Shown here: positions 1 through 6,091 of the stretch, in pieces
Layout of the letters: every line of letters starts with the position of its first letter
Numbering within the stretch: position 1 is the stretch's first letter
Source: Hyphomicrobiales bacterium
GTDB taxonomy: Bacteria > Pseudomonadota > Alphaproteobacteria > Rhizobiales > Aestuariivirgaceae
DNA length: 12,285 nucleotides
Assembly (NCBI GenBank): GCA_025356765.1
Contig: JANXRO010000041.1
Coordinates: 1-12,285 of the forward strand
Direction: 5' to 3'
Made by a program: the position numbers and the translations under genes
The notes under the pieces: generated by a model
Databases searched by the model: none
What the model saw: only the letters and a program-made list of their open reading frames with translations
What the model was told of the DNA's origin: nothing

Positions 1-669
1 AGTCACATAATGTGATGTTGCGCCGATTAATTTCACGCCGCGTTCGAAAGCCTGCTTATACGGATTTGCTCCTTTGAAACTTGGCAAGAATGAATGATGT
101 ATATTGATTATCTTGCCAGACATCTTTTTACAAAGATCATCGGAGAGAACTTGCATATAACGGGCGAGTACAATTAACTCTGTGCCGCTTTCTTCAACTA
201 GGCGCGACAGGCTGGCTTCTGCCTCTGGTTTATTTTGCGGAGTTATCTTTACGTGGTGGAACGCAATGTCGCTGTTAATTACAACCTTCTGATAGTCCAA
301 GTGGTTGGACACAACACCAGTAATTTCAATCGGCAAAGCTCCAATGCGCTGACGGTACAGCAAGTCGTTCAGGCAATGACCAAAGCGCGAGACCATGATC
401 ATGACTTTGCGCTTTTTGCCCTCATCAAAAAATTCATGGTCCATTTCAAACTGTGATGTGACAGACGAAAAGCCTTCGCTCAATTCACTGAGACTCTTTC
501 CTTCTTCGGAAATAAAGCTCACGCGCATAAAAAAGTGACGGGTTTCAATGTCATCAAATTGCGAAGAGTCAATTATGTTGCAGCCCTGCTGGGCCAAATA
601 GCCAGAAATTGCTGCGACTATTCCTCGTTTTGAACGGCAAGTAACTCTCAAGGCATATGATTTATTCAT
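1..669 (-). CDS. purU: formyltetrahydrofolate deformylase, 3' end cut by window edge
   Basis: Hydrolyses 10-formyl-tetrahydrofolate to formate and free tetrahydrofolate in the cytoplasm, balancing the one-carbon folate pool. The frame reads without a stop from ATG at 669 to base 1, giving 223 residues; the family is usually about 280-290, so roughly 60 C-terminal residues are outside. Residues 1-80 form an ACT-type regulatory domain, with RGIVAAISGYLAQQGCNI at 15-32. Residues about 87-223 are the formyltransferase-fold catalytic domain, with INIHHSFLPSFKGANPY at 188-204. This carries the Asn189-x-His191 pair that matches PurN Asn106/His108. The third catalytic residue (Asp) would lie just past GATSHYVT at the edge. 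The start at 669 fits the family N-terminus, although the ribosome site is weak (AAGAG about 10 bases upstream). The gene lies 82 bp downstream of the PanB-like gene on the same strand, so co-transcription is likely. Family assignment is firm. Confidence 0.95.
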   Translation of the reverse strand, partial: MNKSYALRVTCRSKRGIVAAISGYLAQQGCNIIDSSQFDDIETRHFFMRVSFISEEGKSLSELSEGFSSVTSQFEMDHEFFDEGKKRKVMIMVSRFGHCLNDLLYRQRIGALPIEITGVVSNHLDYQKVVINSDIAFHHVKITPQNKPEAEASLSRLVEESGTELIVLARYMQVLSDDLCKKMSGKIINIHHSFLPSFKGANPYKQAFERGVKLIGATSHYVT

Positions 670-751
670 TTGAAATAGCAAGCTCTTGATTGAGACTGCC
701 TCGCCAAAACGGCCAGCGTCGTCACGCCAAATCTAATCATTGACTTGATCC

Positions 752-1561
752 TTAAAACTTAACTTTTGACATTTGCTCTGTGAAGTCGTCCATTTCAGCC
801 TTTGGCGCGCTGATAACATAGGCATCTGAAGGATAGACGCCAGTCTGCACATCAGCCACAAAAGCTTTGAAGGCATTAATGCGGATATCTTGAATCTTGG
901 CATATTCCTTATCAAGGTCAGCGTATTTTTTAGAATGGCGGGGCACATGTCCTATGTTGGTGCCCAACACGTCACATGCAAAGAGATATTGACAATCCCC
1001 GCCTACACCACCACCCATCGAAATGAGAAACAGGTTGGTCTTCTTTGAAATCTCTAACGTCACCACTGGCGGTACAACTTCAATTTCCACGCCGAACGCG
1101 CCCGCCTCAGAATAGGCTTTGCATCGCTCATAAACCGCAATGGCGCTTGGTGCAGTTTTGCCCACACCTTTAAAGCCGCCCGTCCAAGTGCAATAATGCG
1201 GCACGAGGCCTACGTGGCCAATGACGGGGATATATTCCTTGCTCATACGTTCGACGGTGTTGAATGAGCCAGCGCAATAAATCGCATCAGCGCCCGCTTC
1301 CATCATTTTGAAAGCCCAACGTAGATAATCGTCTTGAGCCGCAGGTGCGGAATAAAGTGGAAGGCCCGGCACGGCAAAGAGCGATGGTGCCACGCTGCGG
1401 AATTGGTTGTTACAAATAAGTTCGGGAGGCACCGAAACCATATCCACGCCTGCGGCTTCGGCGGCGGCCAGTTCATCCCAGCTTTCCACACGCATCATGG
1501 AATATTGATATTTACCTTTATTCGCACGAATGTCTGCCACAGTTGGTGGTTTTTTAGCCAT
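752..1561 (-). CDS. PanB-superfamily protein (ketopantoate hydroxymethyltransferase-like), divergent active site
   Basis: A 269-residue protein, close to the 264 of E. coli PanB, which transfers a hydroxymethyl group from 5,10-methylene-tetrahydrofolate to 2-oxoisovalerate in pantothenate synthesis. Shared landmarks are VIGHVGLVP (113-121; PanB GHLGLTP), GGFKGVGK (128-135), VEIEVVPP (158-165; contains Glu161, matching catalytic-base Glu181), ISMGGGVGGDCQYLFACDVLG (180-200; PanB [21 protein letters not shown]) and VQTGVYPSD (238-246). By eye alignment the three Mg2+/substrate acids of E. coli PanB (Asp45, Asp84, Glu114) are replaced by Pro46, Gly66 and Ala97. The family is therefore clear but ordinary PanB activity is doubtful, and I give no gene symbol. 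ATG at 1561 is preceded by AAAGG at good spacing. Its neighbour purU also handles folate one-carbon units, which suggests, without proving, a role in one-carbon metabolism. Automated annotation would probably call it panB. Confidence 0.8.
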   Translation of the reverse strand: MAKKPPTVADIRANKGKYQYSMMRVESWDELAAAEAAGVDMVSVPPELICNNQFRSVAPSLFAVPGLPLYSAPAAQDDYLRWAFKMMEAGADAIYCAGSFNTVERMSKEYIPVIGHVGLVPHYCTWTGGFKGVGKTAPSAIAVYERCKAYSEAGAFGVEIEVVPPVVTLEISKKTNLFLISMGGGVGGDCQYLFACDVLGTNIGHVPRHSKKYADLDKEYAKIQDIRINAFKAFVADVQTGVYPSDAYVISAPKAEMDDFTEQMSKVKF

Positions 1562-1705
1562 GAAATACCTTTGTCTTTAAGAACGCTGTCTTCTAATTCT
1601 GCCTGCAACGCAAGATGATTGGGTGAAAGCAGAATGGAAACTTGCAGGAGCTTGCAACGCATTGCCCTGAGTTTCCAAGAAACTTTGAGGGCCGAGTTTC
1701 TGCTG

Positions 1706-1717
1706 CGCAAGCTTGCG
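1706..1717. repeat. 12-bp palindrome CGCAAGCTTGCG
   Basis: A perfect palindrome in the divergent intergenic region, about 57 bp upstream of the putative promoter of the transport operon and 144 bp upstream of the PanB-like start. Its AAGCTT centre resembles that of the two downstream palindromes, but its flanks differ (CGC/GCG rather than GAGAA/TTCTC), so it may bind another regulator. It is embedded in a stretch rich in GCTTGCAA-like words (1650-1657, 1761-1768). Chance occurrence of a 12-bp palindrome cannot be ruled out. Confidence 0.35.
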
Positions 1718-1762
1718 TTTTCAAATTCCAAAATAATTTCCGAGAAATGCTAACCCATGGGC

Positions 1763-1791
1763 TTGCAAGGTTCATAAAACTGTTCCATAAG
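1763..1791 (+). promoter_or_regulatory. putative sigma70-type promoter of the sugar ABC/GH127 operon
   Basis: TTGCAA (1763-1768) and CATAAG (1786-1791) are separated by 17 bp. Each matches four of six positions of the TTGACA and TATAAT consensus. Transcription would start near 1798, inside the first palindrome, which is the geometry of a repressible promoter. The match is modest and only inferred from spacing and context. The leader to the ATG at 1923 would be about 125 nt and would contain the second palindrome. Confidence 0.4.
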
Positions 1792-1793
1792 GC

Positions 1794-1815
1794 TTTGAGA
1801 AAAGCTTTTCTCAAA
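1794..1815. promoter_or_regulatory. 22-bp perfect palindrome, candidate LacI-family operator 1
   Basis: A perfect palindrome with core GAGAAAAGCTTTTCTC (1797-1812) extended by TTT on the left and AAA on the right. It sits immediately downstream of the putative -10 box and would cover the transcription start. A near-identical 16-bp copy lies 58 bp downstream (centre to centre), and a LacI-family gene is part of the operon. LacI-family proteins bind palindromes of this size as dimers. The centre is GC rather than the commoner CG, which would be unusual but not unknown for the family. The assignment to the regulator at 5041-6090 is inference. Confidence 0.65.
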
Positions 1816-1854
1816 TGATATTTCACCACTCTTCGCTCCCTAAGCAAACGGTAA

Positions 1855-1870
1855 GGGAAAAGCTTTTCTC
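1855..1870. promoter_or_regulatory. second palindrome, candidate LacI-family operator 2
   Basis: GGGAAAAGCTTTTCTC differs from the core of the first palindrome at one base only (G for A at 1856), leaving a perfect 12-bp centre, GAAAAGCTTTTC. It lies in the predicted leader, 53 bp before the start codon of the binding-protein gene. Paired operators at this distance are common for LacI-family repressors, which may loop the DNA between them or block elongation. Confidence 0.6.
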
Positions 1871-1922
1871 ATCATCGCTCACAGCAAAAATGCTGGGGTT
1901 CAATTAACGTGTGGAGGACACC

Positions 1923-3176
1923 ATGAAATTATCAATTCGCTCCAGCGCCTTTGCGCTGGCTTTGACGACATCGACCATTCTGGGTTATTCTGCTGCATCT
2001 GCCGCAGACTTAAGCATGTGGGTTCGCGCCAGCGGAGCCGGTGCTGCCCAGCATCTGGTCGATTTGTGGAACACGGGACATGCCGATAAGAAAATCGCCG
2101 TCACCGTCATTCCAGACAATCAAATGGTAACAAAGCTTGCGACTGGCTCACAGGCGGGAGATGTTCCCGATCTCGTCTCTTTCGACTTAATCTATATGCC
2201 AGACTTTATGAAAGCAGGATTCCTCACCGACTTGACCGCCGATCTCAAGGGTGATGCCAATTATGCCAGCGTTGCCGAAGCCTATAAAAATATCGCAACC
2301 TATGAAGGCAAGATTTATGGTGCTGGATTTACACCTGACGTTTCAATCCTCGTCTGGAACAAAGATCTTTTCAAGAAAGCCGGTCTGGATCCTGAAAAAG
2401 GCCCGACAACTTTGGCAGAAATTCATGCCGATGCGACGAAAATCCGCGCTCTTGGCGGCGACACTTACGGCTATTATTTCTCAGGCAGTTGCCCCGGTTG
2501 CAACATCTTCGTAACGTCGCCCATGATGGTTGCGGCTGGTGCCAAAATCCTTCCCGCAAAAGCTGATGATACGCCGTTGGATGGTGATGGTGTAAAGGCC
2601 GTGCTGACTGAAATGCAAGCCATGTGGAAAGAAGGCTTGGTGCCCGCAAGTGCGCAAGCCGACAATGGTGCCAATTTCGTTGCCGCATTTATGTCTGGCA
2701 ACGTTGGCATTGAAGGCTCAGGCGGGTTTCTGATTTCACTGTTAAAAGAAAAAGCGCCAAACCTGAATTTCGGTGTAACGATTTTGCCAGGCATCAAGGA
2801 AGGCCAGCAATCTGCCTTCGTTGGTGGAGACGTTGTGGCCATTCCAAAAGGGTCCAAACAGGCCGATGTTGCTAAGGAATTTATCCATTGGGAACTGACT
2901 GACGAAGCCCAGCTGGAAGGCTTGGCCAAGAACAATATCATCCCATCGCGGCCAGCTTTGGCTGATAATAAATACTTCAAGGCTGAACCCCGTGTGGTGG
3001 TTACAGCCAAGGCACTGGGTGTTGGCTATGTGCCATGGGTTTTCCATTTCAATGACATGGTCAACTCTGATTCAAGCCCTTGGATTCAGATGCTGCAAAC
3101 AGCAATTTTTGATGGTGACGTAGACGGCGCCATCACGAAAGCTCGCGAATCCATGAAGAGCATTGTGGCGCAATAA
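1923..3176 (+). CDS. ABC sugar transporter, periplasmic substrate-binding protein
   Basis: A 417-residue extracytoplasmic solute-binding protein of the MalE/UgpB type (family 1) that delivers a sugar, probably a small oligosaccharide, to the permeases encoded next. Residues 1-27 are a Sec signal peptide: basic start MKLSIR, hydrophobic centre, ASA cleavage motif before ADLSMWV. There is no lipobox cysteine, so it should be free in the periplasm. Typical family stretches are GDVPDLVSFDLIYMPDFMKAG (79-99), the KIYGAGFTPDVSILVWNKDLFKKAGL region (130-155), and the FVGGDVVAIPKGSK and EFIHWELTDEAQ segments near the end. The mature protein has a CxxC pair, Cys190 and Cys193, likely a disulfide. I chose ATG 1923 rather than the upstream in-frame GTG 1911 because GGAGG (1913-1917) is ideally placed five bases before it. 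First gene of the operon; a stem-loop follows it. The link to arabinofuranosides rests on the GH127 neighbour. Confidence 0.93.
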   Translation: MKLSIRSSAFALALTTSTILGYSAASAADLSMWVRASGAGAAQHLVDLWNTGHADKKIAVTVIPDNQMVTKLATGSQAGDVPDLVSFDLIYMPDFMKAGFLTDLTADLKGDANYASVAEAYKNIATYEGKIYGAGFTPDVSILVWNKDLFKKAGLDPEKGPTTLAEIHADATKIRALGGDTYGYYFSGSCPGCNIFVTSPMMVAAGAKILPAKADDTPLDGDGVKAVLTEMQAMWKEGLVPASAQADNGANFVAAFMSGNVGIEGSGGFLISLLKEKAPNLNFGVTILPGIKEGQQSAFVGGDVVAIPKGSKQADVAKEFIHWELTDEAQLEGLAKNNIIPSRPALADNKYFKAEPRVVVTAKALGVGYVPWVFHFNDMVNSDSSPWIQMLQTAIFDGDVDGAITKARESMKSIVAQ

Positions 3177-3190
3177 TAGATACGCTCTAG

Positions 3191-3218
3191 CCGATCGCAG
3201 TTCAGATACTGCGATCGG
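3191..3218 (+). promoter_or_regulatory. intercistronic stem-loop after the binding-protein gene
   Basis: A perfect 10-bp stem, CCGATCGCAG and CTGCGATCGG, with an eight-base loop, 14 bp after the binding-protein stop codon. No T-run follows, so it is not a standard intrinsic terminator. In operons such as mal, structures at this place protect the upstream messenger from 3' decay and yield more binding protein than permease. The same role is inferred here. Confidence 0.7.
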
Positions 3219-3224
3219 AACTCT

Positions 3225-3244
3225 GTTGCGGCTTATTGCGCAAC
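3225..3244 (+). promoter_or_regulatory. second small stem-loop upstream of the first permease
   Basis: GTTGCG (3225-3230) can pair with CGCAAC (3239-3244) around an eight-base loop, immediately after the stronger hairpin and 25 bp before the permease start codon. The six-bp stem is GC-rich enough to form in RNA. It may add to differential expression of the binding protein over the permease, or be incidental. Confidence 0.35.
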
Positions 3245-3269
3245 TGTGTTTTTGTTTAGAGATGAGGCT

Positions 3270-4148
3270 ATGAATTCCAGAAATGCATCACGATGGATTG
3301 GGTTGATTTACGTCTTGCCCGCACTCATTTTTGTGTGTGCCTTCGTGCTCTATCCTTTCGGTCAATTGGTCTATACGTCTTTAACCAGCCAATCTCTGCT
3401 GGGTGGTGGTGCATTTGTTGGCTTGGCCAATTATCAACGTGCCTTTAACGACGCAGCCTTCTGGACAGCACTTGGATTTACGGCACGCTACACGCTTTTT
3501 ATCACGCCTATCCTGATGGGATTGGGCCTGTTACTGGCGTTCCTCGTTTTGCCAAATCGAAAAATCCAAAAATTTGCACGTGGTGTAATTTTTTTGCCGG
3601 TTGTCATTGGGCTCGGCACTTCAAGCTTTCTTTGGTATTGGCTGTTTGATGAACAGGTTGGGCTTTTCAACAAAGTGCTGGTCAATCTTCATGTTATTGT
3701 CCACCCGATCGTTTGGTTTACCAGTGCCGATTTGGCCCTTTGGGCCGTCATCATATCTGTCACTTGGAAAGTAGTTGGCTTTGGCATGATCCTTTTCGTG
3801 GCAGGCATGCAATCGATCAGCAGCGAAGTGGTTGAAGCCTCGCTGATTGACGGCACCAGCTATCTTCAACGTACAACACGCATATTCCTGCCGCTCATCT
3901 TACGGACAATTCTATTGGTAACGCTCATCAGTGCCATTGGTTCAATGCTGGCTTTTGAGCAGTTGTATATTATGACGGCCGGTGGCCCGCGTGGAAAAAC
4001 GCTCACCACAGTTTACTGGATCTATCAAAATTCATTTATCAATTTCAAATTGGGATATGGCGCAGCTCTCTCGGTTATTCTCACAGGCATCATTTTGTGC
4101 GGCACAGCCGTACAACTTGTGTTGACAAACCGGAGGGCCCACCAATGA
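3270..4148 (+). CDS. ABC sugar transporter, inner-membrane permease (MalF/UgpA type)
   Basis: A 292-residue membrane protein that forms half of the translocation channel. About six hydrophobic helices are visible (roughly residues 11-33, 72-96, 104-126, 156-180, 208-235 and 262-285). The cytoplasmic EAA loop that docks the ATPase reads EASLIDGTSYLQRTTRIFLP at 189-208, with the usual Gly (195) and LP end. The N-terminal WIGLIYVLPALIFVCAFVLYPF is typical of MalF/UgpA/LacF-type permeases. I use ATG 3270, preceded by GATGAGG, rather than the in-frame GTG 3246, which lies beside a stem-loop and adds eight residues foreign to the family start. It follows the binding-protein gene after 93 bp containing two hairpins and overlaps the next gene by 4 bp (ATGA), implying translational coupling. 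Confidence 0.92.
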   Translation: MNSRNASRWIGLIYVLPALIFVCAFVLYPFGQLVYTSLTSQSLLGGGAFVGLANYQRAFNDAAFWTALGFTARYTLFITPILMGLGLLLAFLVLPNRKIQKFARGVIFLPVVIGLGTSSFLWYWLFDEQVGLFNKVLVNLHVIVHPIVWFTSADLALWAVIISVTWKVVGFGMILFVAGMQSISSEVVEASLIDGTSYLQRTTRIFLPLILRTILLVTLISAIGSMLAFEQLYIMTAGGPRGKTLTTVYWIYQNSFINFKLGYGAALSVILTGIILCGTAVQLVLTNRRAHQ

Positions 4149-5038
4149 CCAACGTCATTGGCACACCCACACGCAAATTTTCAGCGGACGAAAGTCGCAT
4201 CGCTGGACGGAACAATCTCACCGGTTATCTCGTCAGCGCAATTGCTGTGTTTGTTGCGGCACTCATGTTGGCGCCATTGGTTTTGTCGTTTCTTTCCTCA
4301 GTAAAAACGCCTGAACAGGCTTCGGCCACGCCGCCCAGCTATTTTCCCACCAGCCTCAGCCTTGAAAATTATGACCATGTTTTACATTTTGGCGCAGGGC
4401 TGGGAACCTATGTTGGCAACAGCCTTGGTGTTGCTGCACTCGCCATCATTTTCAGCTTGCTGCTTGCGGTTCCGGCAGGATTTGGTTTGGCGCGTTTTAG
4501 TATTCCATTCAAAGAGTTTTTGTTTGTGGTTCTGCTCATGCCACTGATGATCCCTTACCAGGCTTTGTTGACACCGCTTTATTTCATGTTTGCCAAATTG
4601 GGCTTGGCAAACTCGCTTTTTGGATTGGCAATAGTTCATACCATTTTACAGGTTCCGTTTAGTGTGTATTTGATGCGCAATGCTTTTGAAGCCATCCCGC
4701 GTGAGTTGGAAGAAGCCGCGGTGATTGATGGTTGCTCAACTTTTGTATCATTCCGCCGGGTTTTTCTGCCGCTGGTTTTTCCGGCCATGGTGACGGTGGC
4801 GCTGTTTGCATTCATCGCATCTTGGAACGAATTTCTGGCGGCACTTATTTTTATGAATAAGGAAACGTCATTCACAGTTCCCATCATGTTGGTGAGTGTT
4901 CGGATTGGTCATTTCGGCTCAGTTGACTGGGGTGCATTGCAAGCAGGTATTTTGATTTCAATTTTGCCCTGCGCTTTGATCTATATTTTTCTGCAAAAAT
5001 ATTATGTGTCTGGCCTCTTAGGCGGCGCGGTAAAATAG
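4145..5038 (+). CDS. ABC sugar transporter, inner-membrane permease (MalG/UgpE type)
   Basis: A 297-residue membrane protein that pairs with the preceding permease. Hydrophobic helices lie at about residues 28-50, 93-116, 124-148, 158-178, 212-235 and 263-283. The EAA loop is EEAAVIDGCSTFVSFRRVFL, starting at 189, ending in the expected LP (208-209) and carrying Gly196. The C-terminal QKYYVSGLLGGAVK is a hallmark ending of MalG/UgpE-like subunits, which end with a short tail contacting the ATPase. ATG 4145 is chosen because GGAGGG (4132-4137) is well placed in front of it and it overlaps the previous stop codon by 4 bp. The longer frame upstream has no such support. The stop is 2 bp before the regulator gene. 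Confidence 0.93.
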   Translation: MTNVIGTPTRKFSADESRIAGRNNLTGYLVSAIAVFVAALMLAPLVLSFLSSVKTPEQASATPPSYFPTSLSLENYDHVLHFGAGLGTYVGNSLGVAALAIIFSLLLAVPAGFGLARFSIPFKEFLFVVLLMPLMIPYQALLTPLYFMFAKLGLANSLFGLAIVHTILQVPFSVYLMRNAFEAIPRELEEAAVIDGCSTFVSFRRVFLPLVFPAMVTVALFAFIASWNEFLAALIFMNKETSFTVPIMLVSVRIGHFGSVDWGALQAGILISILPCALIYIFLQKYYVSGLLGGAVK

Positions 5039-5040
5039 TC

Positions 5041-6090
5041 ATGGCCGCAAAGAAACCCATCAGCACCCGGGCCAAGGCCCCCACCATCCGCGATGTGGCG
5101 CGCGTGGCGAACGTTTCAATTGGCACAGCGTCAAAAGCATTGAATGCCAATGGCCGCCTGAGCACTGATACACGTGAAAAAATTAAACGCGTTGCCCTCG
5201 AAATTGGTTATCGCCCCAATGATCTGGCGCAAAGCCTGCATCGCTCCAAATCGATGACCGTTGGCGTGATTACCAATGACAGCTTTGGTCGGTTCAGCTT
5301 TCCGATATTTGAAGCGTTGGAAGAGCGTCTGGCCGCAGAGGGTATTGCAGTTTTCATGTGCAATGCCACGGATGATCCAGCACGAGAACGCCAACACCTT
5401 GATCAGCTTTTAGGCAAACGCATTGATGGGATTGTCGTCACGGCAAGGCGCACAGATAATCGCCCACCAATCGGCCCATTGCCTGTGGGCTTGCCGGTTG
5501 TCTATGTGTTCACCCATGCCGATGAAGATGATGCGCTTTCGCTTTTGCCTGACGATGAGAGTGGCGCCTTTATGGCCACGCAACATCTGACGGCGCTTGG
5601 CCGTAAACGTATTGTACACATCACAGGCCCTGATCGATTTGAAGCTGTGCGCTTGCGCATTCAGGGTTATCGCCGGGCACTCAAAGACCAAGGCCTGAAT
5701 GAACAAATTCATCATGGGCCGTGGTCTGAAGCGTGGGGCCGCCAAGCCGTGGACAAGCTATTTTCTGGAGAAGCGCCAAAGCCAGATGCGCTGTTTTGTG
5801 GTAACGACCAGATCGCCAGAGGTGTGGTTGAGGCATTGCGAGACCTTGGCATTGGTGTGCCGCGCGATGTTGCAGTTGTTGGCTTTGATAATTGGGAAGT
5901 GATGACAGAGGCAGCCCGCCCGCCCATCACCAGCATTGATATGAATCTCAAGGCCCTGGGCCGCGAAGCTGGCGAGCGGTTGATTGCGATGATCAGCGGC
6001 CAGAAAATTCGCGGTGCAAAGCGCATGCCCTGTAGTTTGGTTATCCGAAAATCCTGTGGCGCGTCCGCAGAAAACTCTAGCGAGGTATGA
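5041..6090 (+). CDS. LacI-family transcriptional regulator, probable repressor of this operon
   Basis: A 349-residue cytoplasmic DNA-binding protein. Residues 14-40 hold the LacI helix-turn-helix (APTIRDVARVANVSIGTASK, then the third helix). Residues 58-68 are the hinge (YRPNDLAQSLH) with the minor-groove leucine at 66. Residues about 73-340 are the periplasmic-binding-protein-like effector domain, with signatures SFGRFSFPIFEALEERL (81-97), the LGKRIDGIVV segment, PDALFCGNDQIARGVVEALRDLG and VAVVGFDNWE. The recognition helix begins VSIGTASKAL; the Ile-Gly at the base-reading positions differs from LacI (Tyr-Gln). It lies inside the transport operon, 2 bp after one gene and 1 bp before the next, so it probably regulates its own synthesis. 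The twin GAAAAGCTTTTC palindromes at 1797-1812 and 1855-1870 are its likely targets, and an arabinose-containing sugar or L-arabinose its likely inducer. Both are inferences. Confidence 0.93.
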   Translation: MAAKKPISTRAKAPTIRDVARVANVSIGTASKALNANGRLSTDTREKIKRVALEIGYRPNDLAQSLHRSKSMTVGVITNDSFGRFSFPIFEALEERLAAEGIAVFMCNATDDPARERQHLDQLLGKRIDGIVVTARRTDNRPPIGPLPVGLPVVYVFTHADEDDALSLLPDDESGAFMATQHLTALGRKRIVHITGPDRFEAVRLRIQGYRRALKDQGLNEQIHHGPWSEAWGRQAVDKLFSGEAPKPDALFCGNDQIARGVVEALRDLGIGVPRDVAVVGFDNWEVMTEAARPPITSIDMNLKALGREAGERLIAMISGQKIRGAKRMPCSLVIRKSCGASAENSSEV

Positions 6091-6091
6091 A

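Larger units (their letters stand above)
1562..1922. other. divergent intergenic region without a gene
   Basis: This 361-bp stretch separates the minus-strand PanB-like/purU pair from the plus-strand sugar-transport operon. The small open frames in it have no family resemblance and no ribosome sites. It holds a putative promoter (1763-1791), two related palindromes (1794-1815 and 1855-1870) and an unrelated 12-bp palindrome (1706-1717). It also has several scattered TTGCAA/TTGCG words between 1603 and 1770 and a short inverted repeat AGTTTC-CAA-GAAACT (1670-1684). The promoter for the minus-strand genes must also lie here or overlap it, but I could not place it. Confidence 0.7.

Noticed and set aside
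235..456. 73-residue plus-strand frame near the left edge
   Set aside because: It is antisense to the well-matched purU coding sequence, and its translation resembles no known protein.
752..1561. Calling the PanB-like gene panB
   Set aside because: The three acids that bind metal and substrate in E. coli PanB are replaced, and no panC or other pantothenate gene is adjacent.
1911..1922. GTG 1911 as start of the binding protein
   Set aside because: The GTG overlaps the GGAGG ribosome site that is ideally placed for ATG 1923, and the extra four residues are acidic, which does not suit a signal peptide N-terminus.
2474..3010. 178-residue open frame on the minus strand inside the binding-protein gene
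   Set aside because: It is antisense to a gene with a signal peptide, a good ribosome site and clear family motifs. Its own translation shows no recognisable domain and no ribosome site.
3191..3218. Intrinsic terminator after the binding-protein gene
   Set aside because: The stem is strong but no T-run follows, and the permease genes need transcription through it. It is kept only as a regulatory or stabilising stem-loop.
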